From positions 1 to 5,795 of the forward strand of contig CANFOR010000180.1 in the NCBI GenBank assembly GCA_947448675.1: a stretch of 5,795 nt of DNA, given 5' to 3'. This stretch comes from Betaproteobacteria bacterium (GTDB lineage Bacteria > Pseudomonadota > Gammaproteobacteria > Burkholderiales > Burkholderiaceae_C). The notes below the pieces were generated by a model. That model did no database searches and was not told where the DNA came from. It saw only the letters and a program-made list of their open reading frames with translations. Shown piece after piece: positions 1 through 5,532 of this stretch (positions are counted from its first letter, which is position 1; each line of letters begins with the position of its first letter). The position numbers were made by a program, and so were the translations under genes.

Positions 1-1276
1 CGACAGTGAAGGCAAAAAGATGAGCAAGTCCGAGGGCAATGTGATTGACCCGGTGGACTTGATCGACGGCGTGGACATCGAAACGCTCGTGCACAAATCG
101 ACTGTGGGCCTGCGCAAACCCGAGACCGCGCCCAAGGTGGCGGCCCGCGTGCGCAAAGAGTTCGCAACGGGCATGCCCGCCTACGGTGCCGATGCGCTGC
201 GCTTCACCATGGCCAGCTATGCGTCCTTGGGCCGCAACATCAACTTCGACACCAAGCGCTGCGAGGGCTATCGCAATTTTTGCAACAAACTCTGGAACGC
301 CACCCGTTTTGTGCTGATGAATTGCGAAGGCCAAGACTGCGGCCTGCTAGAGCACACCAAAGAACAGTGCAAGCCCGCTGTGCGGGACGCTGCGGGACAG
401 ATCGTCCAAGCGGCAGGCCCGGCACATGGCTACCTACAGTTCAGCCAGGCTGACCGCTGGATCACCTCTATCTTGCAGCAGACCGAGGCCGAAGTTGCCA
501 AGGGCTTTGCCGAGTACCGCCTAGACAACGTAGCCAGCACGATTTACGACTTTGTCTGGAACGAGTTTTGCGACTGGTACCTGGAAATTGCCAAGGTGCA
601 AATCGGCGCGGGCAGCGAGGCGCAACAACGCGCTACACGCCGCACCTTGATTCGTGTGCTGGAAACCATTTTGCGTTTGGCGCATCCGATCATTCCCTTT
701 ATCACCGAAGAGCTGTGGCAAAAAGTCAGCGTGGTGGCGGGCCGCGCCGGGCCATCGTGCAGCATTGCCGCCTACCCGCAGGCCCAACTCGATCGCGTCG
801 ATGCAGATGCCATCGCGTACATGGCCAAGCTCAAAACTTTGGTAGACACCTGCCGCGCCCTGCGCAGTGAGCTGGGCGTGTCGCCGAGCACGCGCTTGCC
901 GCTGTATGTGTTGGGTGACGACGCCTTTATCAACCAGTCAGCCAGCGTGCTACAAGCCCTGGCCAAGCTGAGCGAAGTGCAGGTGTTTACCGAAGAAGCC
1001 GGTTGGCAAAGGGCCGCCAAGGCCTCTCCTGTGGCCGTGGCGGGCGCGGCGCGCCTGTGCCTGCACATGGAGGTGGACGCCGCCGCCGAACGCCTGCGCT
1101 TGGGCAAAGAGGCTACGCGCCTGCAAACCGAGCTAAGCAAGGCCGAAGCCAAACTCAGCAACCAAGCCTTTGTGGCCAAAGCACCCCCTGCCGTGATCGC
1201 GCAAGAGCACAAACGCATTGCGGATTTTGCGGCGACGCTGAGCAAGGTCCAGGCGCAGTTGGCGCGTTTGGGCTGA
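1..1276 (+). CDS. valS: Valyl-tRNA synthetase, C-terminal part (5' truncated by the window edge)
   Basis: Cytoplasmic class I aminoacyl-tRNA synthetase that charges tRNA-Val with valine. The frame is open from base 2 and starts DSEGKKMSKSEGNVIDP, so the ATG at 20 is the Met of the KMSKS ATP-binding loop, not a start codon. The HIGH motif, most of the catalytic core and the editing domain lie off the left edge. After KMSKS come the class I segment ALRFTMASYASLGRNINFD, then the anticodon-binding helical domain with NKLWNATRFVLMN, DRWI, WNEFCDWYLEIAK and LAHPIIPFITEELW. The C-terminus, from about VDAAAERLRLGKE to QAQLARLG, is the charged ValRS-type coiled coil with NQAFVAKAPPAVIAQE. A stretch between GQDCGLLE and the DRWI segment is longer than in E. 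coli ValRS. About 424 residues are visible and the end looks intact. The gene is convergent with the dehydrogenase gene. Identity is very secure. Confidence 0.97.
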   Translation, partial: DSEGKKMSKSEGNVIDPVDLIDGVDIETLVHKSTVGLRKPETAPKVAARVRKEFATGMPAYGADALRFTMASYASLGRNINFDTKRCEGYRNFCNKLWNATRFVLMNCEGQDCGLLEHTKEQCKPAVRDAAGQIVQAAGPAHGYLQFSQADRWITSILQQTEAEVAKGFAEYRLDNVASTIYDFVWNEFCDWYLEIAKVQIGAGSEAQQRATRRTLIRVLETILRLAHPIIPFITEELWQKVSVVAGRAGPSCSIAAYPQAQLDRVDADAIAYMAKLKTLVDTCRALRSELGVSPSTRLPLYVLGDDAFINQSASVLQALAKLSEVQVFTEEAGWQRAAKASPVAVAGAARLCLHMEVDAAAERLRLGKEATRLQTELSKAEAKLSNQAFVAKAPPAVIAQEHKRIADFAATLSKVQAQLARLG

Positions 1277-1340
1277 GTGCCACGCCCTGTTCTCTGGGAA
1301 TGGTGCAGAGTGAGGGGTGCTGGGCCTTAGCGCAGTTTTA
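1277..1340. terminator. Possible weak terminator region between convergent genes
   Basis: Directly after the valS stop, GTGCCA (1277-1282) can pair with TGGTGC (1301-1306), using two G-U pairs, with an inner CCC/GGG pairing. A second small stem, GCT/AGC, lies just before GTTTTA near 1336. Neither has a strong GC stem followed by a long T-run, so this is a suggestion based on position between two converging genes. Confidence 0.2.
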
Positions 1341-2330
1341 GATCCCGAGCCACTGCGAACTGGGCTCACTGCTAGGGTCTAGGGGTCTGGACATCAAACT
1401 GTCGATGCCTACGCGCTGGCCCTCCAGCGTTTGATGCAAACGATGGGCCACGTACCAGCTGGCGCGCAACCTCGCCTCTTGGGTTTGTGAGCCCAAGCGT
1501 GGTGTCACAAGCAAATTGCCCAAACCGTGCAGAGGCGAGGTGGGGGCAACGAAATCAGCCTCACAACCGTCGATCTGGCAAACATCGATACGCCCGTCTT
1601 GCAGGGCTGCAGCCAGGGCTTCGGCGTCAAACAAGGAGCTGCGCGAAATGCCCATCCATACTTGGCCCATTTTGCAATTGGCCAAGACCTTGTCGTTGAC
1701 GAAGCCTTTGTAACGCGATGCAAAAAGCATTTGCAACGAGACCACGTGCGACCACTTCATTAAATCGGGCAAGGTGACCGCCTCAATCTCTAGGCGCTGC
1801 CAGATGGGCGCTGTGTGGTGAATCGCCGGATCGTAGCCAATTACACGCATGCCCAGGGCGCGCAGCATAGGTGCCAGCGCGTGGGCGGTAGGTGCCAAGC
1901 CCAAAATGCCCACCACACTGCCATGCAGCTCGCGACCTTGGCGCACAGGGCCCAGCACCTGACCTGCCAAGGCGGCAGCCATGCCGGGGCGAAATAAATT
2001 GAGCAAGCAGCCCAAGAGGTATTCGGCATTGGAACGCACATTGGCCGTGCTGGGGTGGATCACCCGCACGCTGCGCTCGCGGCAGGCTTCAAGGTCAGTG
2101 TTGTCGGTGCCCAGCTGTAGGCGGGCAATAGCTTCTAAGAGTGGGGCTGCGTCTAAAAGGTCGCGGTTGACCATGACGGCACGCGGCAACACCACGCTGC
2201 GCGCATGGTAGAGCAAGCTGCGCAGCTCACGCGGGTCGGTCGCCAACTGGGGCGCCAATTCCAGCGTATGCCGTTCGCGTAGCCATTTCATGGCCTCGGG
2301 CACCAAGGCCTCTAGCAGTAAGATATCCAC
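1338..2330 (-). CDS. D-isomer-specific 2-hydroxyacid dehydrogenase family protein with altered catalytic residues
   Basis: About 330 residues with the fold of the SerA-type D-2-hydroxyacid dehydrogenases. The N-terminal substrate-domain part holds LGTDNTDLEACRERSVRVIH and ANVRSNAEYLLGCLL, and a Rossmann NAD domain begins near residue 134 (ELHGSVVGILGL). Numbering from the GTG start, the usual GLGxxG reads GLAPTA (about 144-149), Arg230 (SRSSLFD) matches the catalytic Arg, Asp259 takes the place of the catalytic Glu, and Arg278 (TPRLGS) takes the place of the catalytic His of TPHIGG. The SLH motif reads SLQ. Typical chemistry is therefore doubtful and the substrate is unknown. I chose the GTG at 2330 because GGAG (complement of 2337-2340) lies 6 nt upstream; the TTG at 2333 would have only 3 nt of spacing. 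Divergent from galU and convergent with valS. The family fold is secure, the function is not. Confidence 0.85.
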   Translation of the reverse strand: MDILLLEALVPEAMKWLRERHTLELAPQLATDPRELRSLLYHARSVVLPRAVMVNRDLLDAAPLLEAIARLQLGTDNTDLEACRERSVRVIHPSTANVRSNAEYLLGCLLNLFRPGMAAALAGQVLGPVRQGRELHGSVVGILGLAPTAHALAPMLRALGMRVIGYDPAIHHTAPIWQRLEIEAVTLPDLMKWSHVVSLQMLFASRYKGFVNDKVLANCKMGQVWMGISRSSLFDAEALAAALQDGRIDVCQIDGCEADFVAPTSPLHGLGNLLVTPRLGSQTQEARLRASWYVAHRLHQTLEGQRVGIDSLMSRPLDPSSEPSSQWLGI

Positions 2331-2336
2331 CAATTA

Positions 2337-2340
2337 CTCC
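2337..2340 (-). promoter_or_regulatory. Ribosome binding site GGAG that decides a GTG start
   Basis: On the minus strand GGAG is followed by TAATTG and then GTG. The 6-nt spacing favours the GTG at 2330 over the adjacent in-frame TTG at 2333, and gives a protein starting MDILLLEALVPEAM. Confidence 0.6.
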
Positions 2341-2408
2341 AGTTATGTGGGAAGACCATTTCGGTCAACGCATATGACATTTTTTGTCTGTTCTATTTTC
2401 ATAATGTA
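2341..2408. promoter_or_regulatory. AT-rich divergent promoter region between the dehydrogenase gene and galU
   Basis: This gap must hold the start signals of both divergent genes unless they lie inside coding sequence. Facing galU, ATGACA (2374-2379) resembles a -35 box and CATAAT (2400-2405) or TATTTT (2394-2399) resembles a -10 box, but the spacings (20 or 14 nt) are poor. Facing the other way, TTGACC (complement of 2363-2368) could be a -35 for the dehydrogenase, with a weak CATAAC -10 about 15 nt further on. A small dyad GACC-ATTTC-GGTC (2354-2366) sits in the middle. No recognised operator was found. Confidence 0.35.
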
Positions 2409-3317
2409 ATGCATAAGCACTCAGATCAAAAAACCGAAATAAGTTTTGCGCGTCCTAGCAAAGCTGTGTTTCCGGTGGCCGGCTTGGGCACACGTTTCTT
2501 GCCTGCCACCAAGGCAGCACCCAAAGAAATGCTGCCCGTAGTGGACAAACCTTTGATCCAATACGCCGTCGAAGAAGCCTATGCTGCTGGTATTCGCCAT
2601 ATGATTTTCGTCACTGGCCGCAATAAGCGTGCCATTGAAGACCATTTTGACACCGCTTACGAGCTAGAGAACGAATTAGAAGCCGCGGGAAAGCATGAAT
2701 TATTGCGCCTCGTACAGTCGGTACAGCCCAGCGATATGGACTGCTCCTATGTGCGCCAAGCCCGCTCCTTGGGCTTGGGCCATGCCGTGCTGTGTGCGGA
2801 GCACTTGGTTGGCAATGAAGCCTTTGCTGTGCTCTTGGCCGACGACTTGATGATCGGCCAACCCCCGGTGCTGCACCAAATGGTCGGCCAGTACGCGTAC
2901 TGGGGAAAATCTATTTTGGCGGTGCAAGAGGTGCCGCGTGCGCACTCCCGCCGCTACGGCATTGTGGCGGGCACGCCGGTCGCTGAGCGCCTGCTGCAGC
3001 TCACTGGCATTGTGGAAAAACCGGCCCCCGAAGACGCACTTTCGCTGCTGGGTGTGGCGGGTCGTTATATTTTGAACCCCGGCATATTTGAGTGCATTCG
3101 CCAACAAAACAAAGGCGTAGGTGGTGAAATTCAACTCACCGATGGCATTGCTGGCCTAATAGCCCAAGAGGCCGTCTACGCCTATGCCTACAAGGGCAAG
3201 CGCTATGATTGTGGTAGCAAAGAAGGCTTTCTGCAAGCCACCGTGGAGCTGGCTTTGCAACACCCAGAAGTGGGGCCTGGGTTTCGCGACTACCTGAAAA
3301 GTTTGCCCGCGCTCTAA
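2409..3317 (+). CDS. galU: UTP--glucose-1-phosphate uridylyltransferase
   Basis: Cytosolic enzyme that makes UDP-glucose and pyrophosphate from UTP and glucose-1-phosphate, supplying sugar donors for envelope polysaccharides and galactose metabolism. The protein has 302 residues, the usual length for bacterial GalU. The nucleotidyltransferase signature AGLGTRFLPATKAAPKEMLP spans residues 24-43, followed by VVDKPLIQYAVEEA, then GLGHAVLCAEHLVG, the metal/sugar-site LLADDL, the VEKP motif, GRYILNPGIFE, GGEIQLTDGI and the C-terminal KGKRYDCGSKEGFLQA. No residue looks missing. The ATG at 2409 is the only in-frame start ahead of the signature; it adds about a dozen polar residues before KAVFPVAGLGTRF. 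No Shine-Dalgarno sequence is visible before it. It stands alone on its strand, divergent from the dehydrogenase gene and convergent with the tusA-like gene. Confidence 0.96.
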   Translation: MHKHSDQKTEISFARPSKAVFPVAGLGTRFLPATKAAPKEMLPVVDKPLIQYAVEEAYAAGIRHMIFVTGRNKRAIEDHFDTAYELENELEAAGKHELLRLVQSVQPSDMDCSYVRQARSLGLGHAVLCAEHLVGNEAFAVLLADDLMIGQPPVLHQMVGQYAYWGKSILAVQEVPRAHSRRYGIVAGTPVAERLLQLTGIVEKPAPEDALSLLGVAGRYILNPGIFECIRQQNKGVGGEIQLTDGIAGLIAQEAVYAYAYKGKRYDCGSKEGFLQATVELALQHPEVGPGFRDYLKSLPAL

Positions 3318-3330
3318 AGCAGTACCCGTA

Positions 3331-3352
3331 GCGCTGAGCGATTTTTTAGCGC
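3331..3352. terminator. Stem-loop between convergent galU and tusA-like genes
   Basis: GCGCTGA (3331-3337) pairs with TTAGCGC (3346-3352) with one G-T wobble and an 8-nt loop, in the short gap between two converging genes. A T-run lies in the loop and arm rather than after the stem, and the following bases are AAAAATTT, so it is not a textbook terminator. Its position suggests it may stop transcription from one or both sides. Confidence 0.35.
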
Positions 3353-3358
3353 AAAAAT

Positions 3359-3586
3359 TTAGCGGCGTTTGAGCAAGTGAATGAAGTCTTTGCCCAGGTT
3401 TTGCTGTTCTAGCAACTCGTTGCCCGTTTGCTTGGCAAAAGCTTGAAAGTCGCGCACCGAGCCGGGGTCAGTAGACACCACCTTGAGCACCTGGCCGCTG
3501 TCAATTTCACCCAAAGCTTTTTTGGCTTTGAGGATGGGCAGTGGGCAATTGAGGCCGCGTGTGTCGATTTCTTTGGCGATGTCCAT
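3359..3586 (-). CDS. tusA: TusA/SirA-family sulfur carrier protein
   Basis: Small cytosolic sulfurtransferase-type protein of 75 residues (E. coli TusA has 81). It carries the family signature DTRGLNCPLPILKAKKAL near the N-terminus, with the CPxP motif at residues 14-17 and Cys14 as the expected persulfide-bearing residue. It continues with LKVVSTDPGSVRDFQAFAKQTGNELLEQ and a final LKRR. TusA proteins pass sulfane sulfur from a cysteine desulfurase to acceptors such as the tRNA thiolation machinery; other members of the family serve sulfur oxidation or molybdoenzyme maturation, so the exact partner is inferred. I chose the ATG at 3586 because the family starts just before this motif and AAGGA lies about 11 nt upstream. 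An in-frame ATG at 3628 would add 14 unconserved residues and almost touch the Nudix gene. It lies 43 bp downstream of the Nudix stop on the same strand, so the two are probably co-transcribed. Confidence 0.88.
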   Translation of the reverse strand: MDIAKEIDTRGLNCPLPILKAKKALGEIDSGQVLKVVSTDPGSVRDFQAFAKQTGNELLEQQNLGKDFIHLLKRR

Positions 3587-3629
3587 GGGCTGTACTTTCC
3601 TTGCTGCCACAAAAGGCAGATGTTGCATT

Positions 3630-4157
3630 TTATCGCTTTGGAAACTCAATAAACTGCGGCTCGTGGCCACGGCTGCGCAACCATTGCGCCATGGCAAAAC
3701 CGGTGCCTGCAGGCCAGCACTTCACGTCTTGCGGCGCATAGAGCTGGTATTCGGCCAGCTCGGGCGACAAACTCACCGTGCCATGCGCTACGGCGTGGTA
3801 GGCAATGATGATTTGGTTCATGCGCTGAAAATCCCACACGCCCAGCAAGTTCAGCTCGCTGGTGTCAAGGTTGGTTTCTTCTTTGATCTCGCGCGCAATG
3901 CCCGCCTCGGGCGTTTCACCGGCCTCCATAAAGCCGGTAATGAGCGCGAACATGCGGCCCGGCCAGGCCGCGTTGCGCGCCAACAGCACCTTGCCTTCGT
4001 ACTCGATCACCGCCGCCAAAACCGGCGTGGGGTTGTTCCAATGCGTCCAGTTGCAGGCCGGGCAACGCAGGCGCTGCTTTTCGCCGCCGTCTTCCATTTG
4101 CGCAATGAGTTGCAACGGCGTGGCGCAGCAAGGGCAGTATTGAAAATTATTTTGCAT
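3630..4157 (-). CDS. Nudix hydrolase with N-terminal zinc ribbon
   Basis: The protein has 175 residues and is predicted cytosolic. The N-terminus holds two CxxC knuckles, C8-P-C-C11 and C32-P-A-C35, forming a zinc ribbon followed by WNNPTPVLAAVIEYEG, a layout shared with NudC-like Nudix proteins. The Nudix box runs from Gly75 to Leu97 (GFMEAGETPEAGIAREIKEE, then TNL): Gly75, Glu81, Arg89-Glu90 and Glu93-Glu94 fit GX5EX7REUXEEXGU, and only the last Gly is replaced by Asn96. The metal-binding glutamates are kept, so it should hydrolyse a nucleoside diphosphate linked to another moiety. The NudC NADH-specificity motif (QPWPFP) is absent after the box, so I do not call it nudC. The ATG at 4157 has no clear Shine-Dalgarno; the hairpin at 4158-4174 abuts it. 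It lies between cysM and the tusA-like gene on the same strand. The fold is secure and the substrate unknown. Confidence 0.9.
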   Translation of the reverse strand: MQNNFQYCPCCATPLQLIAQMEDGGEKQRLRCPACNWTHWNNPTPVLAAVIEYEGKVLLARNAAWPGRMFALITGFMEAGETPEAGIAREIKEETNLDTSELNLLGVWDFQRMNQIIIAYHAVAHGTVSLSPELAEYQLYAPQDVKCWPAGTGFAMAQWLRSRGHEPQFIEFPKR

Positions 4158-4195
4158 GCTATTATTTTAATAGCTGTATACGCATATTTTATGCG
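4158..4195. repeat. Two tandem perfect hairpins, intergenic repeat-like element (copy 1)
   Basis: GCTATTA-TTT-TAATAGC (4158-4174) and CGCATA-TTT-TATGCG (4181-4195) are two perfect inverted repeats with 3-nt loops, separated by 6 bp. They fill much of the gap between the cysM stop and the Nudix start, and the first touches the Nudix start codon. The arrangement resembles dispersed intergenic elements I remember from Comamonadaceae genomes. It could end or attenuate cysM transcription or fold in the Nudix mRNA leader, but no T-run follows either stem. Confidence 0.6.
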
Positions 4196-4230
4196 CTTTG
4201 CAGCCTATTTTTACTCTCAAACAAGGCTCT

Positions 4231-5133
4231 TCAAGCCGGAAAAACACCGGTCGACAGGTAACGGTCGCCGCGATCGCAAACGATGAACACAATGGTCGCA
4301 TTCTCGACCGTTTTGGCAATTGCTTGCGCCACCCAACAAGCCCCGGCAGCCGAGATGCCTGCAAAAATACCTTCTTCACGCGCTAGGCGACGGCACATGT
4401 CTTCCGCATCGCTTTGGCTCACGTAGACCAACTCGTCGACATGGCTGGCATCGTAAATTTTAGGCAGGTATTCTTGCGGCCATTTGCGGATGCCCGGTAT
4501 GCGCGAGCCCTCGCTGGGTTGCGCACCGACGATGCGCACCTGGGGGTTCATTTGCTTGAGGTAGCGCGACACGCCTGTAATGGTGCCGGTGGTGCCCATA
4601 GCGCTCACAAAATGCGTGACGCGGCCCTGGGTGTCGGCCCAAATCTCAGGGCCCGTCGTTTCAAAATGGATGCGTGGATTGTCTTCATTGGCAAACTGGT
4701 CAAGCACCCGGCCTTTGCCTTCTTTTTGCATTTGCTCGGCCAGGTCGCGGGCGTATTCCATGCCACCGCTCTTGGGCGTGAGGATAAGCTCTGCGCCAAA
4801 GGCCTTCATGGTCTGGGCGCGCTCGATCGACAGGTCTTCGGGCATGATGAGAATCATGCGGTAGCCCTTGATGGCCGCTGCCATTGCCAAGGCAATGCCA
4901 GTGTTGCCCGAGGTGGCCTCAATCAGCACGTCGCCCGGCGCAATGTCGCCACGCTCTTGCGCGCGCTGGATCATCGACAAAGCTGGTCTGTCTTTCACCG
5001 AGCCAGCCGGGTTATTGCCCTCGAGCTTGCCCAAAATCACGTTGCCGCGCGCTTGGTTTTCTGCGTAGCCGATGCGCTGCAGCGCAGCCAATGGGGTTTT
5101 GCCGATGGCATTTTCAATGGTGGGGTAATTCAT
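4231..5133 (-). CDS. cysM: Cysteine synthase B (O-acetylserine sulfhydrylase B)
   Basis: PLP enzyme that makes cysteine from O-acetylserine and sulfide; the CysM type also uses thiosulfate to give S-sulfocysteine. It has 300 residues against 303 in E. coli CysM. Fold-type II landmarks in order are IGKTPLAAL, the PLP lysine Lys47 in GNNPAGSVKDRPALSMI, the substrate loop EATSGNTGIALAMA (72-85), MPEDLSIERAQTMKAFGAELILT, the phosphate-binding GTTGT (180-184) and GSRIPGIRKWPQEYLP. The CysM-type C-terminus is ICDRGDRYLSTGVF-like (VCDRGDRYLSTGVFPA). The SSGG segment of E. coli CysM reads SAAG here, with the first Ser kept. I chose the ATG at 5133 (MNYPTIENAIGKTPL) because the family starts there; the upstream in-frame extension runs into the tRNA gene. 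Only a weak purine stretch, TGGGGC, precedes it. Divergent from tRNA-Leu with 41 bp between. Confidence 0.95.
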   Translation of the reverse strand: MNYPTIENAIGKTPLAALQRIGYAENQARGNVILGKLEGNNPAGSVKDRPALSMIQRAQERGDIAPGDVLIEATSGNTGIALAMAAAIKGYRMILIMPEDLSIERAQTMKAFGAELILTPKSGGMEYARDLAEQMQKEGKGRVLDQFANEDNPRIHFETTGPEIWADTQGRVTHFVSAMGTTGTITGVSRYLKQMNPQVRIVGAQPSEGSRIPGIRKWPQEYLPKIYDASHVDELVYVSQSDAEDMCRRLAREEGIFAGISAAGACWVAQAIAKTVENATIVFIVCDRGDRYLSTGVFPA

Positions 5134-5147
5134 GCCCCACACTGTGC

Positions 5148-5153
5148 CATAAT
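5148..5153 (+). promoter_or_regulatory. Candidate -10 box for tRNA-Leu
   Basis: CATAAT ends 21 bp before the first base of the mature tRNA, which would give a short 5' leader removed by RNase P. A -35 box is not clear: TAATTC (5126-5131) has acceptable spacing but poor sequence. If real, it overlaps the cysM start region on the other strand. Confidence 0.35.
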
Positions 5154-5174
5154 TTCGGTCTTGAGACGCAAACT

Positions 5175-5259
5175 GCCCGGGTGGTGAAATTGGTAGACGC
5201 AGGGGACTCAAAATCCCCCGCCGCGAGGCGTGCCGGTTCGATTCCGGCCCCGGGCACCA
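5175..5259 (+). tRNA. tRNA-Leu, anticodon CAA
   Basis: This 85-nt tRNA reads UUG leucine codons. The acceptor stem GCCCGGG (5175-5181) pairs with CCCGGGC (5249-5255), the discriminator is A (5256) and CCA is encoded (5257-5259). The D-arm contains TGGTAGA. The anticodon stem GGGGA/TCCCC (5202-5206 with 5214-5218) encloses the loop CTCAAAA, placing the anticodon CAA at 5209-5211. A long variable arm (CCGCGAGGCG region) marks a class II tRNA, and the T-loop TTCGATT is present. Its 3' end is followed within 350 bp by a restriction-modification gene, so it is a plausible integration site, although I see no second copy of its 3' end in the window. Confidence 0.97.
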
Positions 5260-5261
5260 TA

Positions 5262-5312
5262 GCTAGTTTGCTATCAAAACTGTAGCCAGTTCCGCAAAAA
5301 CCGAATTTTTGC
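5262..5312. repeat. Two-hairpin element (copy 2), possible tRNA-Leu terminator
   Basis: The first stem is GCT-AGTTT (5262-5269) with AAACT-GT-AGC (5277-5286), imperfect with a GT bulge. The second is GCAAAAA-CCGAA-TTTTTGC (5294-5312), a perfect 7-bp inverted repeat. Both this site and 4158-4195 share GCTAT, 8 bases, TAGC, then 6 or 7 bases before a second stem. It starts 3 bp after the tRNA, so it may end tRNA transcription or mark the mature 3' end for processing, but the T-run is inside the second stem rather than after it. Confidence 0.4.
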
Positions 5313-5491
5313 CCTTTCTGACGCGAAAAACGCTTCCGTTCTCCCCCCTCCTCCTTCCTGACCAGGCTGTTTTTCACAGCCCATTGGCATGGTCTATTGC
5401 GTCATTTCGCCCTGCTGCGTGCATAAATTTGCCCAGCGTGGCGTCACTTGTGAAGCGCAAAAGCCGTGCAATCTTTGATCGTGCTTGTAGC

Positions 5492-5508
5492 GAAAGCGTT
5501 TTGCTTTC
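5492..5508. repeat. Perfect inverted repeat upstream of the small reading frame
   Basis: GAAAGC (5492-5497), loop GTTTT, GCTTTC (5503-5508). It lies 12 bp before the ribosome binding site of the short frame at 5533, so it could be a leader hairpin or an operator half-site pair. There is no T-run, so a terminator is less likely. Confidence 0.4.
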
Positions 5509-5520
5509 CCAGGCCGCTTC

Positions 5521-5526
5521 GAAGGA
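5521..5526 (+). promoter_or_regulatory. Ribosome binding site GAAGGA of the short frame
   Basis: GAAGGA ends 6 nt before the ATG at 5533, which is near-ideal spacing. It is among the best-looking Shine-Dalgarno sequences in the window and is the main reason to take the short frame seriously. Confidence 0.5.
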
Positions 5527-5532
5527 TTCCAC

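Noticed and set aside
772..1245. 157-residue minus-strand open frame
   Set aside because: It is antisense to the valS coiled-coil region, Ala/Ser-rich and without motifs.
2354..2366. Dyad GACC-ATTTC-GGTC as an operator
   Set aside because: Only a 4-bp arm; too short to claim a regulator site without conservation data.
3587..3697. 37-residue N-terminal extension of the tusA-like protein
   Set aside because: It overlaps the end of the Nudix gene and lies before the conserved TusA start; 75 residues fits the family.
3483..4286. 267-residue plus-strand open frame
   Set aside because: It is antisense to the well-supported tusA-like and Nudix genes and shows no family motifs; high-GC codon use keeps the opposite strand open.
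4414..5187. 257-residue plus-strand open frame
   Set aside because: It lies antisense to cysM across nearly its whole length and has no recognisable domain.
5134..5211. 26-residue N-terminal extension of cysM from an ATG at 5211
   Set aside because: It would be translated from inside the tRNA-Leu gene and precedes the normal family start at 5133.
4884..5285. 133-residue plus-strand open frame containing VKLVDAGDSKSPAARRAGSIP
   Set aside because: It is antisense to cysM and then reads through the sense strand of tRNA-Leu, another common false prediction.
5114..5377. 87-residue minus-strand open frame containing GAGIEPARLAAGDFESPAS
   Set aside because: This is the well-known false protein produced by translating the antisense strand of a tRNA-Leu gene; it is not a gene.
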